Shown here: piece after piece, positions 31,332-40,936 of the stretch
Numbering within the stretch: the first letter of the stretch is position 1
Layout of the letters: every line of letters begins with the position of its first letter
NCBI RefSeq assembly: GCF_004361885.1
Contig: NZ_SNWH01000016.1
Coordinates: 1-54,596 of the forward strand
Length of the DNA stretch: 54,596 nt
Source of the DNA: Halomonas ventosae
GTDB taxonomy: Bacteria; Pseudomonadota; Gammaproteobacteria; Pseudomonadales; Halomonadaceae
Direction: 5' to 3'
Translations under genes and position numbers: made by a program
The notes under the pieces: generated by a model
Seen by the model: the letters and a program-made list of their open reading frames with translations, nothing else
Told to the model about the DNA's origin: nothing
Database searches by the model: none

Positions 31332-32077
31332 GTCGAGGGAGCGTCTCCTGGCTCCCCAGCGGAAGGCGGTGAGTCTCCTTTCGACTCGCCGTCGCTGCCG
31401 GCCCTCGCGGCCTCAGCCGGCTTGGCAATCGGCGGTGCAAACTCGCTGCGCCGTTTGCCGGAGAGCACATCGTCAGGCAGTGCACCGAACTTCTCGATGG
31501 CATTTCGGGCCTTGGCATTGTTGGCGGCAAAGTCGTCCCGGGTGGCGCCGCTGAAGCCGGGGTACTTCTGAGTGCTCGCGCAAAGGCTGCGCAGGAGGTG
31601 ACCACCCACCCGGACGTACTCCTCCATCTGTCGACGGCCAATCAGGGCGATATGGTGGGCAAGCATGACGCGCCTGACGAAGCGGTCGAAGTCGATCAGC
31701 AGGCGCAGGGCGAGCCAGCCGTGCTGACCGCCGGTATAGACGGGAATCTTGAGGGGCTGCTGGTTGAGGTTCTCTTCCACGTCCAGCTCTGGCGGCAGCT
31801 GAGCCAGCAGGCCATCCAGCTCCTGGAGGCGCTGATCCAGCTGAGTTCGCGTCTCGGCAAGCTTGGCATCCAGCTGCAGCAGCCAGTGATCCGCGTATGG
31901 GTCATCCTTGGCGGCGTTCTGCTTGATCGCGCCGCAGATCAGCAGGAACTGCCGCATACCGATTATCTGCGGACGTCCTGTCTCGACGCCTCGTCCCTTC
32001 CAGATCCGTGCGGCGTGGTGGGTATGAAGCGTCAGCTCGATCTTGCTGCGCAGTGCTCCCAAGCGATCAACGGCCAT
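31328..32077 (-). CDS. ICE protein TIGR03761/PFL_4669 type
   Basis: A 249-residue cytoplasmic protein of the ICE replication/maintenance block. The N-terminus IELTLHTHHAARIWKGRG and the middle PVYTGGQHGWLALRLLIDFDRFVRRVMLAHHIALIGRRQ are typical of TIGR03761; a coiled-coil segment (KLAETRTQLDQRLQELDGLLAQL) lies between them and the C-terminus is disordered. Biochemical function is unknown. Its TGA stop sits inside the last palindrome of the repeat array, which ties the gene end to the array. Confidence 0.85.
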   Translation of the reverse strand: MAVDRLGALRSKIELTLHTHHAARIWKGRGVETGRPQIIGMRQFLLICGAIKQNAAKDDPYADHWLLQLDAKLAETRTQLDQRLQELDGLLAQLPPELDVEENLNQQPLKIPVYTGGQHGWLALRLLIDFDRFVRRVMLAHHIALIGRRQMEEYVRVGGHLLRSLCASTQKYPGFSGATRDDFAANNAKARNAIEKFGALPDDVLSGKRRSEFAPPIAKPAEAARAGSDGESKGDSPPSAGEPGDAPST

Positions 32078-32189
32078 GTCGCGTTGCCCTCATGCTGATG
32101 TGTGTCCGCGGTACGGCAGGCACTGTCAATCAGTTGATGTGGGCAAGACAGGGGAATCGTTAATGGCCGCTGAGTGGGTTTTCCCCGCC

Positions 32190-33518
32190 TTATGGCCACA
32201 AACCCAGCGAGCGCAGACACTGCTCTCGGGCTGCTTGGGCTACCTCGGGCGAGGTGGTACTCGGCTCGGTACTCGACGGCTCCGCTGTCTGGTAAGAGGA
32301 CGGTGACACGCTTCGAGCTGCCGGCCGCTTGGTGGCAGGGGGAATCCCCTGTGGTGCCCTTCCCGCCCGACGCTCCGCCTGAGCCTGGGCATAGCCGGTC
32401 GCCACGAACTCGCCGCCGATGGCTCGCTTGATCAGCCCTCGCAGGAAGCCCTTGGGGTTTCGCACCGAGCCACCGCTCATGCGCCCTGCCGCTTCGTCGA
32501 GAATCGCCTGCTGGGTGTCTCCGGCCAGGTCCGCCATGAGGAGCTGAGTGGCCTGACGCTCGCTCTCATCCATCGCGAGACATGCCGGCCAGTGCAGGTT
32601 CACGGCTGGGTTACCTGTAGGTTTTACACAGTGTGAAGTACGTACTGTACGGGAAGAACTGCCCGAGTTTTCATCGAGAACCGCCTCGACAGCCCGGTAA
32701 GCCTTTGATTCCATACTTAGTTCTCTCTGGAAACCAGGGGAGTTCTCTCGGCGCACTCGGCCGGGTTCTCGCTGAGAACTCGGCTGCCTGCCCTGGTTCT
32801 TCTGGTCAGTCACGGTAGAGAACTGGGCAGCGTCATGCCTGTCAGGCGACCGGCGCTGGGCCTGCCTGGGCCGAGAGGCCATGGTATCGAGACGCGTCGG
32901 CAGCTCATGCAGGGCTCCCGCCTCCTGGAGCTCCTCGAGCACCATGGCAGCAACGGCCTTGACCACCTTGTTCTGGTGATCCAGGCAGCGACACACATAC
33001 TCCACGTAGTCGGCATCCAGCACCGAAGCTTCCGCGGGCGAGAGCGGCTCGTCGTGCAGGATATAGACGTTGCCGATAATGCGGCCGTTCTGCGCGTTGC
33101 GCGCCCGGTGCCCGAGGCTGACCCATCGGGTCAGGCGAAGCACAGCGATAACGCGGGCGACCGTGGCCCTCGACGCCTTCTGGCCCGGCGCCCCCCGCAG
33201 CAAGGGCTGCAGCTCGTCGTAGGTCGGCACCGCGGTGGTTCGGTCCGGATTGACCAGCATGCGCATCATCTGCCAGCCAAGCTTGTCGACGTGCCCGAGG
33301 CGCGGATCCAGCAGCAACGACCGCGGCACGGTCTCATGGGGGTTCCCGAAGAACAGCAGGCCATCGAGGCCCGAGGATGCGGCTTCTCCAGACTGCCCAA
33401 CCTCACCGTTCACAACGGAGGACGCCGGGGACTCGCCCCGGCGCTGGGTCAGCTCGGAAGCCGCCTGGCCAATCAGGCGATCCAGCCCCTTCCGAGTGGC
33501 ATCGCGTAACTGCACCAT
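32190..33518 (-). CDS. STY4528-family ICE replication protein
   Basis: A 442-residue protein of the STY4528 pathogenicity-island replication family. The N-terminal half has LGHVDKLGWQMMRMLVNPDRTTAVPTYDELQPLLRG and ASRATVARVIAVLRLTRWVSLG, a winged-helix DNA-binding arrangement like plasmid initiators. A low-complexity linker follows at about 220-300, then a C-terminal helical domain ending in PKGFLRGLIKRAIGGEF. It may bind the ICE replication origin, as inference. The start at 33518 overlaps the upstream stop by ATGA, which favours it over the GTG codons just before. Confidence 0.85.
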   Translation of the reverse strand: MVQLRDATRKGLDRLIGQAASELTQRRGESPASSVVNGEVGQSGEAASSGLDGLLFFGNPHETVPRSLLLDPRLGHVDKLGWQMMRMLVNPDRTTAVPTYDELQPLLRGAPGQKASRATVARVIAVLRLTRWVSLGHRARNAQNGRIIGNVYILHDEPLSPAEASVLDADYVEYVCRCLDHQNKVVKAVAAMVLEELQEAGALHELPTRLDTMASRPRQAQRRSPDRHDAAQFSTVTDQKNQGRQPSSQREPGRVRRENSPGFQRELSMESKAYRAVEAVLDENSGSSSRTVRTSHCVKPTGNPAVNLHWPACLAMDESERQATQLLMADLAGDTQQAILDEAAGRMSGGSVRNPKGFLRGLIKRAIGGEFVATGYAQAQAERRAGRAPQGIPPATKRPAARSVSPSSYQTAEPSSTEPSTTSPEVAQAAREQCLRSLGLWP

Positions 33519-34120
33519 CACCACTCTCCTTCAGGTGACGCCCACTCTTCGGCCGGCGGCGCCGTGCGCGGTTGGCCGGGGTCGACCCACTGCTTGACCA
33601 GGTGCCACACCACCGCCAGCGGGATATCGGTCTCCTCGGCGAGGGTCACCATACCCTGCAGGTCATCGGTCGCCTTGGGATCCAGGGCAATATGCTGCCA
33701 GCGCTCCCAGGCATCGTGCTCAGCCTGCTCCGACGGCATCGCCAGCCGCCCCTGGCGAGGTGCGATGCCCAATAGCTGACGGCGCGTCGAGCAGTCGTTG
33801 CCGGTCAGCCCGAAGAAGGCGCCCATCATGCTGACGCTGGCCCCCAGCCTCAGGCAGCGGTCAATCAGGGTCTCACGGTCCTGATCACGATCGATGCGCG
33901 CCAGGACGCCGCGCAGTGCGGCATGATCCACCGAGAAGCGCGCTACCACTGGTCCTGCGCAGGCCAGCGAGTCGATATCGCTCGCTCTCAGTCGCCGCAG
34001 GGTGCGCAGCTCATCCTCACTGAAGCCGAGGGCCAGCGCACGGCGCATATTGCCCTCACGAAGAAACCCCATGACCTGGCTGAGCAGCGCCTGATTCAGG
34101 TTGGCGGATGAAGAGCTCAT
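33518..34120 (-). CDS. DUF2857 (STY4526-type) ICE protein
   Basis: A 200-residue protein of the DUF2857/STY4526 family, always next to the STY4528 replication protein in this ICE class. Features are NMRRALALGFSEDELRTLRRL, CLRLGASVSMMGAFFGLTGNDCSTRRQLLGI (a helix-turn-helix-like segment) and TDIPLAVVWHLVKQW. It is coupled by ATGA overlaps to parB upstream and the STY4528 gene downstream. A role in DNA binding or initiation is inferred from the helical region and partners. Confidence 0.83.
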   Translation of the reverse strand: MSSSSANLNQALLSQVMGFLREGNMRRALALGFSEDELRTLRRLRASDIDSLACAGPVVARFSVDHAALRGVLARIDRDQDRETLIDRCLRLGASVSMMGAFFGLTGNDCSTRRQLLGIAPRQGRLAMPSEQAEHDAWERWQHIALDPKATDDLQGMVTLAEETDIPLAVVWHLVKQWVDPGQPRTAPPAEEWASPEGEW

Positions 34121-36021
34121 GACTGGGCCTCCTGTTGTTCCTGCAGGTGTTCACGAAGGCGGCGAATCAGCCGCACCAGACGGAAGAAACGAAGCAGTAC
34201 CGCGTCGTCCCAGGCGTTCTCAGCGCCCTCTTCCCGATGAGTACCCAGCAACGCTCCCCACAGGGTGGCATCGGCGGGGTACTCGGGATTGAGCTCGCCG
34301 CGCAGGCTGGCCAGCGCCTGCCAGGCGAAGCGGGCACGGCGGTCGGCCGACTCGGGCAGCGGGTTGAGGTCGAAACCGATGCCATCGTCATCGGCGATCA
34401 CCACGTCGCTGCCGCCGAAGCCGCCCCAGCGGGCGATGACCTGCACCAGTTCACGGATACGAATACGCAGTGAGCGAGGCTCATCCTCGACGCCTTCGAT
34501 AAACCAGACGTCGGCAATGGGCGGGGTGGTCTCACCGGAGAGCACCGGTGCTGCCAGGGGGGCCAGCTGCTCGAAGTCGAAGCTGGGCACGCCGAGCTCG
34601 CTGGCCAGGTGGTGACGGTAGCCGCGCTTCCCTGGAGTCTCTTCCCAGCGGGACTGGGTCAGCCCTTCAAGGCGGGCAGCACGCTCGGCCTCCGTCCGCG
34701 CTGCGCCCTCTGGCCAGTCACCCTCCTCTTCTGCGGGTGCAACCATGGGCCCTGGGTCAGCCTCCGATGCCGACTCGCTGAATACCGGCACCGAGGGAGA
34801 CGGTGACTCGTTCAGCTGCTGCTTTTCGCGCTCCAGCGCGGCTACTTGCTCACGTAGCCGAAGCAGCTCGGTGCTCTCTGCTCTCTCATCGTCGGTAGGC
34901 GCGTCTCTGCTGAGGGTCCGAGGCGATGGCAGCTGCTCGGCCTGGGGGGCGGATTGAGGCTGAGATTGAGGTTCACGGTCAGGATCTGAAGCGGGCACCT
35001 TCAACACCGGCGCACCGCCCGTGGCGGGCTCGGGCAGCGGTGGATAGAGCGAGGGTGGCTGGGCGTTAGGGTCGCGCATCTGCTGCAGCTCCACGTCCAG
35101 GGCTTCGAAGGCCTGATGCTCTTCCAGGTCCCAGCGTCGCTTGCGGTAGGTGACGATGTTATCGAGGGTCAGCTCGCAGACGTTGAAGTGCACTCCGGTG
35201 TGGTCCGCTAGCATGCCGCACAGCCGGTCCACCACTATGCTCCAGTTCATCTCGGTCTGGCCCTCATCATCGAACCAGGCCATGGTCTGGTGCCAGGCCT
35301 CGCCAAAGCCCTCGGGCGTGACCTCCTCGGTGCAGCGCTCCCAGAGCAGCCGGCAGGCTTCACGGTAGCTGATCAACTTCTCGACCTGTGGCCGGCCAAG
35401 GCCGCTGTAGAGGGTGTTGGGCAGGGTAGGCAGCAGGTGCTCGACAGTGTAGAGCATCTTGCTGATATGGCTCTGAGCAACCTGGTAGCCGTCCTCGGCC
35501 AGACGCTTGATCAGTTCCCGCTGCGAGAGCGTGTTGCCGCTCTCCTCTTCATACATTGCCCTGGCGTCCACCACACCCTTGGCGCGCTCGATCCAGAGCA
35601 GCTGGCCGCGGTTGTCGTTCTCGCTGAGGTGTCCCGTCAGCATCTTCACTTCCGACTGCCAGGGTCGGTACAGGGCATAGAAGGCATGGAAGCGCGACTC
35701 ACCGGTCTCTTCATAGAGCTCGCGCAGGATCTGCAGGCGGGTATTGCCACCGTCGCAGATGGTGTAGTGCTTCTCGCCCGGCCGTTGGGTGACCGGGGGC
35801 TTGTGCTTGAGGCCCGCGGCACGGATCGACGCCTTGATCTCCTCGTACTTGGGGTTCTGGACCTGCCGGGGGTTGTGCTCGTAGGGCTTGAGCACGTCCA
35901 GGGTGACCCAGACGGCCATCTCCTGATCGGGCGGAGTCACTGCATCCACAGGCTGCCCCTGACGCTTGGGGCCGGGCTGCATCAGGCGCTCGCGAAGCTG
36001 CTGGTCGGTCGGGCGTTTCAT
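34117..36021 (-). CDS. parB: ParB-family protein of the ICE (TIGR03764 type)
   Basis: A 634-residue ParB-type protein, longer than chromosomal ParB. The N-terminal ParB/Spo0J nuclease-like domain contains LKPYEHNPRQVQNPKYEEIKASIRAAGLK and YTICDGGNTRLQIL; a helix-turn-helix region (LAEDGYQVAQSHISKMLYTVE) follows. The central part is proline-rich and low-complexity, with a distinct C-terminal domain (EGVEDEPRSLRIRIRELVQVIARW). With ParA it should partition or stabilise the excised, replicating ICE. A palindrome related to the 30968 array lies about 62 bases upstream of its start, a plausible autoregulatory or binding site. Confidence 0.9.
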   Translation of the reverse strand: MKRPTDQQLRERLMQPGPKRQGQPVDAVTPPDQEMAVWVTLDVLKPYEHNPRQVQNPKYEEIKASIRAAGLKHKPPVTQRPGEKHYTICDGGNTRLQILRELYEETGESRFHAFYALYRPWQSEVKMLTGHLSENDNRGQLLWIERAKGVVDARAMYEEESGNTLSQRELIKRLAEDGYQVAQSHISKMLYTVEHLLPTLPNTLYSGLGRPQVEKLISYREACRLLWERCTEEVTPEGFGEAWHQTMAWFDDEGQTEMNWSIVVDRLCGMLADHTGVHFNVCELTLDNIVTYRKRRWDLEEHQAFEALDVELQQMRDPNAQPPSLYPPLPEPATGGAPVLKVPASDPDREPQSQPQSAPQAEQLPSPRTLSRDAPTDDERAESTELLRLREQVAALEREKQQLNESPSPSVPVFSESASEADPGPMVAPAEEEGDWPEGAARTEAERAARLEGLTQSRWEETPGKRGYRHHLASELGVPSFDFEQLAPLAAPVLSGETTPPIADVWFIEGVEDEPRSLRIRIRELVQVIARWGGFGGSDVVIADDDGIGFDLNPLPESADRRARFAWQALASLRGELNPEYPADATLWGALLGTHREEGAENAWDDAVLLRFFRLVRLIRRLREHLQEQQEAQS

Positions 36022-36082
36022 CGGCGGTATTCCTCGGTGACGAAGCGGGCAGAGAGAGCGCCGGCTAGCGGCGCCTGGGTGC

Positions 36083-36099
36083 TGATGACAGTGGCATCA
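36083..36099. promoter_or_regulatory. Ninth copy of the array palindrome, upstream of parB
   Basis: TGATGACA-G-TGGCATCA matches the GCC-type array palindrome with one arm mismatch. It lies in the short gap before parB and, like the last array site, contains a stop codon (that of the HicA-like gene). A shared binding protein, most simply ParB, would explain both locations. Confidence 0.55.
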
Positions 36100-36333
36100 C
36101 TCGTCATGGCGGAACCTCTGCTGCCACTCCGCGCGGCGCAGCTGGGCGCGTGCATTGAGCTCGGCGCGGCGGTCCTTGGTGGTGAATGAGGTGAAGACCG
36201 GCGCACAGCCGGGCTTACTGAACCTCAGGTGCCCGCCGCTGGTTCGCTGCACCTCCCACCCCCGGGTGGCGGCATAGCGCACCAGGCGCTGCATCCCCTT
36301 GCACCCTCGTGCTGCCGACAGCGACTTACTCAT
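36097..36333 (-). CDS. HicA-like small protein
   Basis: A 78-residue basic protein with a HicA/YcfA-type fold: GMQRLVRYAATRGWEVQRTSGGHLRFSKPG, where His35 corresponds to the catalytic His of the mRNA interferase family, then VFTSFTTKDRRAELNARAQLRRAE. GAGGAGG lies 7 bases before the ATG, and the frame overlaps the upstream gene by 8 bases. No HicB antitoxin gene is adjacent, so it may be a domesticated RNA-binding protein rather than a toxin. The family assignment is from motif recognition. Confidence 0.65.
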   Translation of the reverse strand: MSKSLSAARGCKGMQRLVRYAATRGWEVQRTSGGHLRFSKPGCAPVFTSFTTKDRRAELNARAQLRRAEWQQRFRHDE

Positions 36334-36706
36334 CGTTGGCCTCCTCGATCTCCCAGAAGCGTGTCAGCAAGGCATCACCACCCTCGATGAAGGTGTGGAT
36401 CTCGTGGCCGCTATAGGTGGCCATCTGGATCACCGCGAGAGCATCCGCTTGTAGCGACGCGTCGAGCCCGCGGAGCCGCTGCATCTCGAAGGGCCAGCGG
36501 TAGCCGTTGTAGAGCGCGAGGAGGAGGCGGCGCAGGTGGTGGGACTGGCCGCTGTGGCCCTGTGCCACACGGATCAGATGCTCGAGGGATAAGAGCCCCT
36601 GCTGCTCAGCCTCAAGCTGACGCTGGCGAGTCTCGTTCATGACCTGAGCCAGCGCCTTTGAAAGTCGGGAGCGGGGCTCGGGTGTGCGCACGCGATACTG
36701 GCTCAT
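36326..36706 (-). CDS. DUF7673-like ICE protein
   Basis: A 126-residue cytoplasmic, helical protein located between dnaB and the HicA-like gene, overlapping both (ATGA with dnaB). The C-terminal part LRRLLLALYNGYRWPFEMQRLRGLDASLQADALAVIQMATYSGHEIH resembles a domain I recall as DUF7673 from plasmids and ICEs. No catalytic motif is visible; a role in replication or partition is suggested only by position. Confidence 0.65.
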   Translation of the reverse strand: MSQYRVRTPEPRSRLSKALAQVMNETRQRQLEAEQQGLLSLEHLIRVAQGHSGQSHHLRRLLLALYNGYRWPFEMQRLRGLDASLQADALAVIQMATYSGHEIHTFIEGGDALLTRFWEIEEANDE

Positions 36707-38106
36707 GGGGTCACCTCCTGATGCTGCCAGGCCAACGGCTTGAAGCGCGCCGACGCTCCCTGGAACGCCAGGTGCACGGTGCCGGTGGGCCCATTGCGCT
36801 GCTTGCCCAGAATCAGCTCGGCCAGGCCGTGGCTATCTTCGTTATCGGGGTGATACACCTCGTCGCGGTAGATGAAGGCGATGAGGTCGGCATCCTGTTC
36901 CAGCGCGCCGCTGTCGCGCAGATCAGCCATGCAGGGGCGCTTGTTGGGGCGGGTCTCCAGGGAGCGGTTGAGCTGCGACAGCGCAATCACTGGGGTGCGC
37001 AACTCCTTGGCGGTCTCCTTGAGGATGCGGCTGACCTTGCCCACCTCGAGGGTGCGGTTCTCGCTGCCCGGCTCCTGCAGCAGCTGCAGGTAGTCCACCA
37101 GGATCATTGAGGGGCGGCCGAAGCGGCGGGTCATGCGGCGAGCGCGGGCCTTCAGGCTGGAAGCGGTGATGCCCGAGGCATCATCGATCAAGAGCTTCCC
37201 GTCCAGCTGGGTGAGTCGACTGACCGCGGCGGTTACCTTGGGCCAATCCTCGTCTTCCATCTTTCCGGTGCGCAGCTTCTGCAGGGAGACATTGCCCAGG
37301 CTGGCGATCAGCCGCAGCATCAGCTGCGACTCGGGCATCTCCAGGGAGAAGATAAAGACCGGACCGGTAGCCTCCTCTGCCATCAGGGCATGCTCCGCGA
37401 AGCCGAGCCCCATGGCGGTCTTGCCCATGGAGGGGCGGCCGGCCAGGATGATGAGGTCTCCGGGCTGCCAGCCCGCGGTCATGGCGTCCAGCTCGCTCAG
37501 GCCACTCGGGACCCCTGTCACCCCACCCTGTGCATTGAAGGCCTGATCGATGACGTTGATGGCCTCCCCCAGCATCTCCTTCATGGAGCTCAGCCGGTCG
37601 TGGCGCTCCTCCGTCAGGGCGAAGAGCTTCTGCTCGGCCTCCTCGATCAGCTCGGCGGCCGTGCGGCCCTGAGCGTTCAGGGCCTGCTGGTTCAGCGTGA
37701 AGCAGGTGTGGATCAGCTGCCGCAGCGCATGGCGGTCCTTCACGATCTCGGCATAGGCCGCCACATTGGCCGCGCTGGGCGTATTGCGGGCCAGCTCAGC
37801 CAGAAACGCGAGCCCTCCCACCTGCTCCAGCTGGTGGGCTTCCTCCAGCGCTTCGGAGACGGTCACCACATCCATCGGCTGGTCGCGATCTGCCAGCTCC
37901 CGGATCGCCTGAAACACCAGACGGTGGGCCTGCTGATAGAACATGGCAGGGGCCAGGCGGTCGGCCACCTCGTCCCACATGGCGTTATCCAGCAAGAGAC
38001 CGCCCAGCACCGACTGCTCTGCTTCCAGGCTATGGGGTGGCAGATAACCGGCTTCCGGGCGCTCCTCGGCCACCCGGAGCTCGACCAGGTTCTCAATGGC
38101 ACTCAT
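36703..38106 (-). CDS. dnaB: Replicative DNA helicase of the ICE
   Basis: A 467-residue DnaB-type hexameric helicase. The N-terminal domain (LPPHSLEAEQSVLGGLLLDNAMWDEVADRL) binds primase; the RecA-like domain has Walker A GRPSMGKT at residues 223-230, a Walker B strand MILVDYLQLLQ and the DDASGI segment. In this ICE class a dedicated dnaB next to parA supports autonomous replication of the excised circle. It overlaps parA by 14 bases and is coupled to the next gene by ATGA. It is clearly the ICE copy by location; the chromosomal dnaB would be elsewhere. Confidence 0.93.
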   Translation of the reverse strand: MSAIENLVELRVAEERPEAGYLPPHSLEAEQSVLGGLLLDNAMWDEVADRLAPAMFYQQAHRLVFQAIRELADRDQPMDVVTVSEALEEAHQLEQVGGLAFLAELARNTPSAANVAAYAEIVKDRHALRQLIHTCFTLNQQALNAQGRTAAELIEEAEQKLFALTEERHDRLSSMKEMLGEAINVIDQAFNAQGGVTGVPSGLSELDAMTAGWQPGDLIILAGRPSMGKTAMGLGFAEHALMAEEATGPVFIFSLEMPESQLMLRLIASLGNVSLQKLRTGKMEDEDWPKVTAAVSRLTQLDGKLLIDDASGITASSLKARARRMTRRFGRPSMILVDYLQLLQEPGSENRTLEVGKVSRILKETAKELRTPVIALSQLNRSLETRPNKRPCMADLRDSGALEQDADLIAFIYRDEVYHPDNEDSHGLAELILGKQRNGPTGTVHLAFQGASARFKPLAWQHQEVTP

Positions 38107-38959
38107 CGTGGCAACCTCCCTGCATGGCGGTGGTGCTGACCATGGCGTCGATCAACGGCTGCCAGTCTGGGTTGAGCTCACAGGCCATCGCCTTGACCTG
38201 GTCGGCAGCGGCGGGCGACTTGCGGCCGACGGGCTTGCGCGGCTCGAACTGGTGAGCCGGCAACCCGGCACTGGCCGCCTGTCGGAAGGCGACACCGGCG
38301 CGGATGGTGCTCTGCATGACGGTGACGCCCTGCTCGCCGGCGGCGAACATCTCTGCCAGCGTCTGGTGGATGCCCCGCGCATCGGCGGTTTCATCCAGGC
38401 GATTCACGAGTACGGAAACGGGGGGAACGGAAAGGTGGGTGAACTGGCTGAGCGCCTCGAGATCGCGCAGCAGGCCAACGGTGCCACGCACGAACTCACG
38501 GGCAGAGAGCAGCTCGGGAGTGATGGGAGAGAGAGCGTGATCGGAAGCCAGGACCGCCATCTCCAGCGTGATGGAGCGCGCCCCCTGGGTGTCGATCAGG
38601 ATGAGGTCATAGCCCGACAGATTGGAGAGCAGCTGGGCAAGCCGGAAACGGCCGTCCGGGGCGTTGAGCAGCAGCTGAGGAAGCTGGCCGGCATGATCGT
38701 TGGAGATCACTACATCCAGATTGGGATGGGCCGTCTGCGATATGACGCGGTCGGGAGCCGTGTCGCTAAGCGCGATCAGCTCATAGGTGCCGCCGGGGGC
38801 TTCGGTGCGAAGGGGGTAGTAGCTAGAGAGGGTCGGCTGGCTGTCCAGGTCGATGAAGAGGACCTTGAGGCCCGCATCGGCCAGAAGGCCGCCCAGATTT
38901 GCTGTGACGGTGGTCTTGCCGACCCCGCCCTTGGTCGAAATAACAGATACAACGCGCAT
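38093..38959 (-). CDS. parA: ParA/Soj partition ATPase of the ICE
   Basis: A 288-residue Walker-type ParA ATPase with the deviant P-loop KGGVGKTT at residues 10-17, LFIDLDSQPTLSSYY and LILIDTQGARSI. It works with the ICE ParB in partition or maintenance, as Soj does for PAPI-1. GAGGTGAGG precedes the ATG. It is the first gene of the long leftward operon and the first ICE gene next to the tRNA-Thr attachment site, the standard position in this element class. Confidence 0.92.
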   Translation of the reverse strand: MRVVSVISTKGGVGKTTVTANLGGLLADAGLKVLFIDLDSQPTLSSYYPLRTEAPGGTYELIALSDTAPDRVISQTAHPNLDVVISNDHAGQLPQLLLNAPDGRFRLAQLLSNLSGYDLILIDTQGARSITLEMAVLASDHALSPITPELLSAREFVRGTVGLLRDLEALSQFTHLSVPPVSVLVNRLDETADARGIHQTLAEMFAAGEQGVTVMQSTIRAGVAFRQAASAGLPAHQFEPRKPVGRKSPAAADQVKAMACELNPDWQPLIDAMVSTTAMQGGCHDECH

Positions 38960-38970
38960 AACCTCACCTC

Positions 38971-39041
38971 GGTTCCAGATGGAAACAAGTGTGAGGCTGA
39001 TGATCTGTCTCTATTTCACGAAGCTGTCAGGTCTACTGACA
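38971..39041. promoter_or_regulatory. parA upstream region with two inverted repeats
   Basis: The gap between parA and tRNA-Thr holds GTTCC-agat-GGAAAC at about 38972-38986 and a perfect TGTCAG-gtcta-CTGACA at 39025-39041. Both would sit in the parA promoter region and may bind a repressor that controls ICE replication and partition genes. The first resembles the repeat at 22681-22699. Confidence 0.4.
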
Positions 39042-39097
39042 CGCCAGGTGGGGATTCCACTCTTGCTCGTAAGTAGCTGATTTCGCACTGCTTGAGA

Positions 39098-39173
<76 letters not shown>

Positions 39174-39216
39174 TCGGGAACCGACTCGATTCACAGAATC
39201 GGAAACAGGGTTGGCG

Positions 39217-39291
39217 TGGCTGGGGTACCAGGATTCGAACCTGGGAATGCCGATACCAAAAACCGGTGCCTTACCACTTGGCTATACCCCA
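39217..39291 (-). tRNA. tRNA-Gln (anticodon TTG)
   Basis: Complete minus-strand cloverleaf: acceptor TGGGGTA with TACCCCA, anticodon stem CCGGT/ATCGG around the loop TTTTGGT giving TTG, T arm GGTTCGAATCC, discriminator G and encoded CCA. Middle gene of the three-tRNA cluster. Confidence 0.95.
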
Positions 39292-39297
39292 GCAGAT

Positions 39298-39373
39298 TGG
39301 TGGCCAGAGACGGAATCGAACCGCCGACACGGGGATTTTCAATCCCCTGCTCTACCGACTGAGCTATCTGGCC
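39298..39373 (-). tRNA. tRNA-Phe (anticodon GAA)
   Basis: Complete minus-strand cloverleaf: acceptor GGCCAGA with TCTGGCC, anticodon stem GGGGA/TCCCC around TTGAAAA giving GAA, T arm GGTTCGATTCC, discriminator A and encoded CCA. First gene of the cluster after the promoter. Confidence 0.95.
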
Positions 39374-39389
39374 GCTGCCAACGGGGCGT

Positions 39390-39418
39390 ATTAAACCCCA
39401 GCGGGCCGTTTCCGTCAA
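39390..39418 (-). promoter_or_regulatory. Sigma-70 promoter of the tRNA operon
   Basis: On the minus strand TTGACG (39418-39413) and TTTAAT (39395-39390) are separated by exactly 17 bases, followed by a GC-rich discriminator and then tRNA-Phe. Such a GC-rich discriminator is usual for stable-RNA promoters under stringent control. Confidence 0.8.
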
Positions 39419-39464
39419 CCCCTTCCGTTTCAGAAACATGGCCGGAGATCGACGCCCCCGAGGG

Positions 39465-39737
39465 CTACTCGCCACGGGGCACGTAGCCCTCCGCCTGATC
39501 GGTCTCGCGGTTGTCGAAGAAGCGCTCCATCTGCTCCATCAGGTACTCTCGCGAGGCGGAATCAAGCATGTTGAGGTGCTTCTCGTTGATCAGGCGGGTC
39601 TGCAGCGCCTGCCACTCCTCCCAGGCCTGGCGCGAGACGCTGGCCTGGATCTCCTGACCCTTCTTGCCCGGCAGCGGTGGGAACGGCAGGGCGTCCATTT
39701 CCTTCTGGTACTTGCGACAGAATACGGTCTGGCTCAT
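39465..39737 (-). CDS. yggX: Fe(II) trafficking protein YggX
   Basis: A 90-residue cytoplasmic protein of standard length that protects iron-sulfur clusters from oxidation. The family start MSQTVFCRKYQKEMDALPFPPLPGKKGQEI, with its conserved Cys7, and the block QAWEEWQALQTRLINEKHLNM are intact. GAGGAG precedes the ATG. It lies 21 bases after mutY, the classical mutY-yggX pair. Confidence 0.95.
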   Translation of the reverse strand: MSQTVFCRKYQKEMDALPFPPLPGKKGQEIQASVSRQAWEEWQALQTRLINEKHLNMLDSASREYLMEQMERFFDNRETDQAEGYVPRGE

Positions 39738-39758
39738 CGAAGTCTCTCCTCACGGGGC

Positions 39759-40850
<1,092 letters not shown>

Positions 40851-40885
40851 GGGGCTCTCCCGTCACGAAGATCTTACGGCGCACC

Positions 40886-40914
40886 AAAAAAGCGCCGACT
40901 GGGGAAGTCGGCGC
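40886..40914 (-). terminator. Rho-independent terminator after asmA
   Basis: A 9-bp stem GCGCCGACT/AGTCGGCGC with a 5-base loop at 40892-40914 is followed on the minus strand by six T. It ends the asmA transcript just before mutY. Confidence 0.88.
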
Positions 40915-40936
40915 AGGGACTGGTCGTACGTGTTGC

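Noticed and set aside
1..39060. Second copy of the tRNA-Thr 3' end (attR) within the window
   Set aside because: I looked for the T-arm and acceptor sequence elsewhere and found none, so the other junction must be outside the window.
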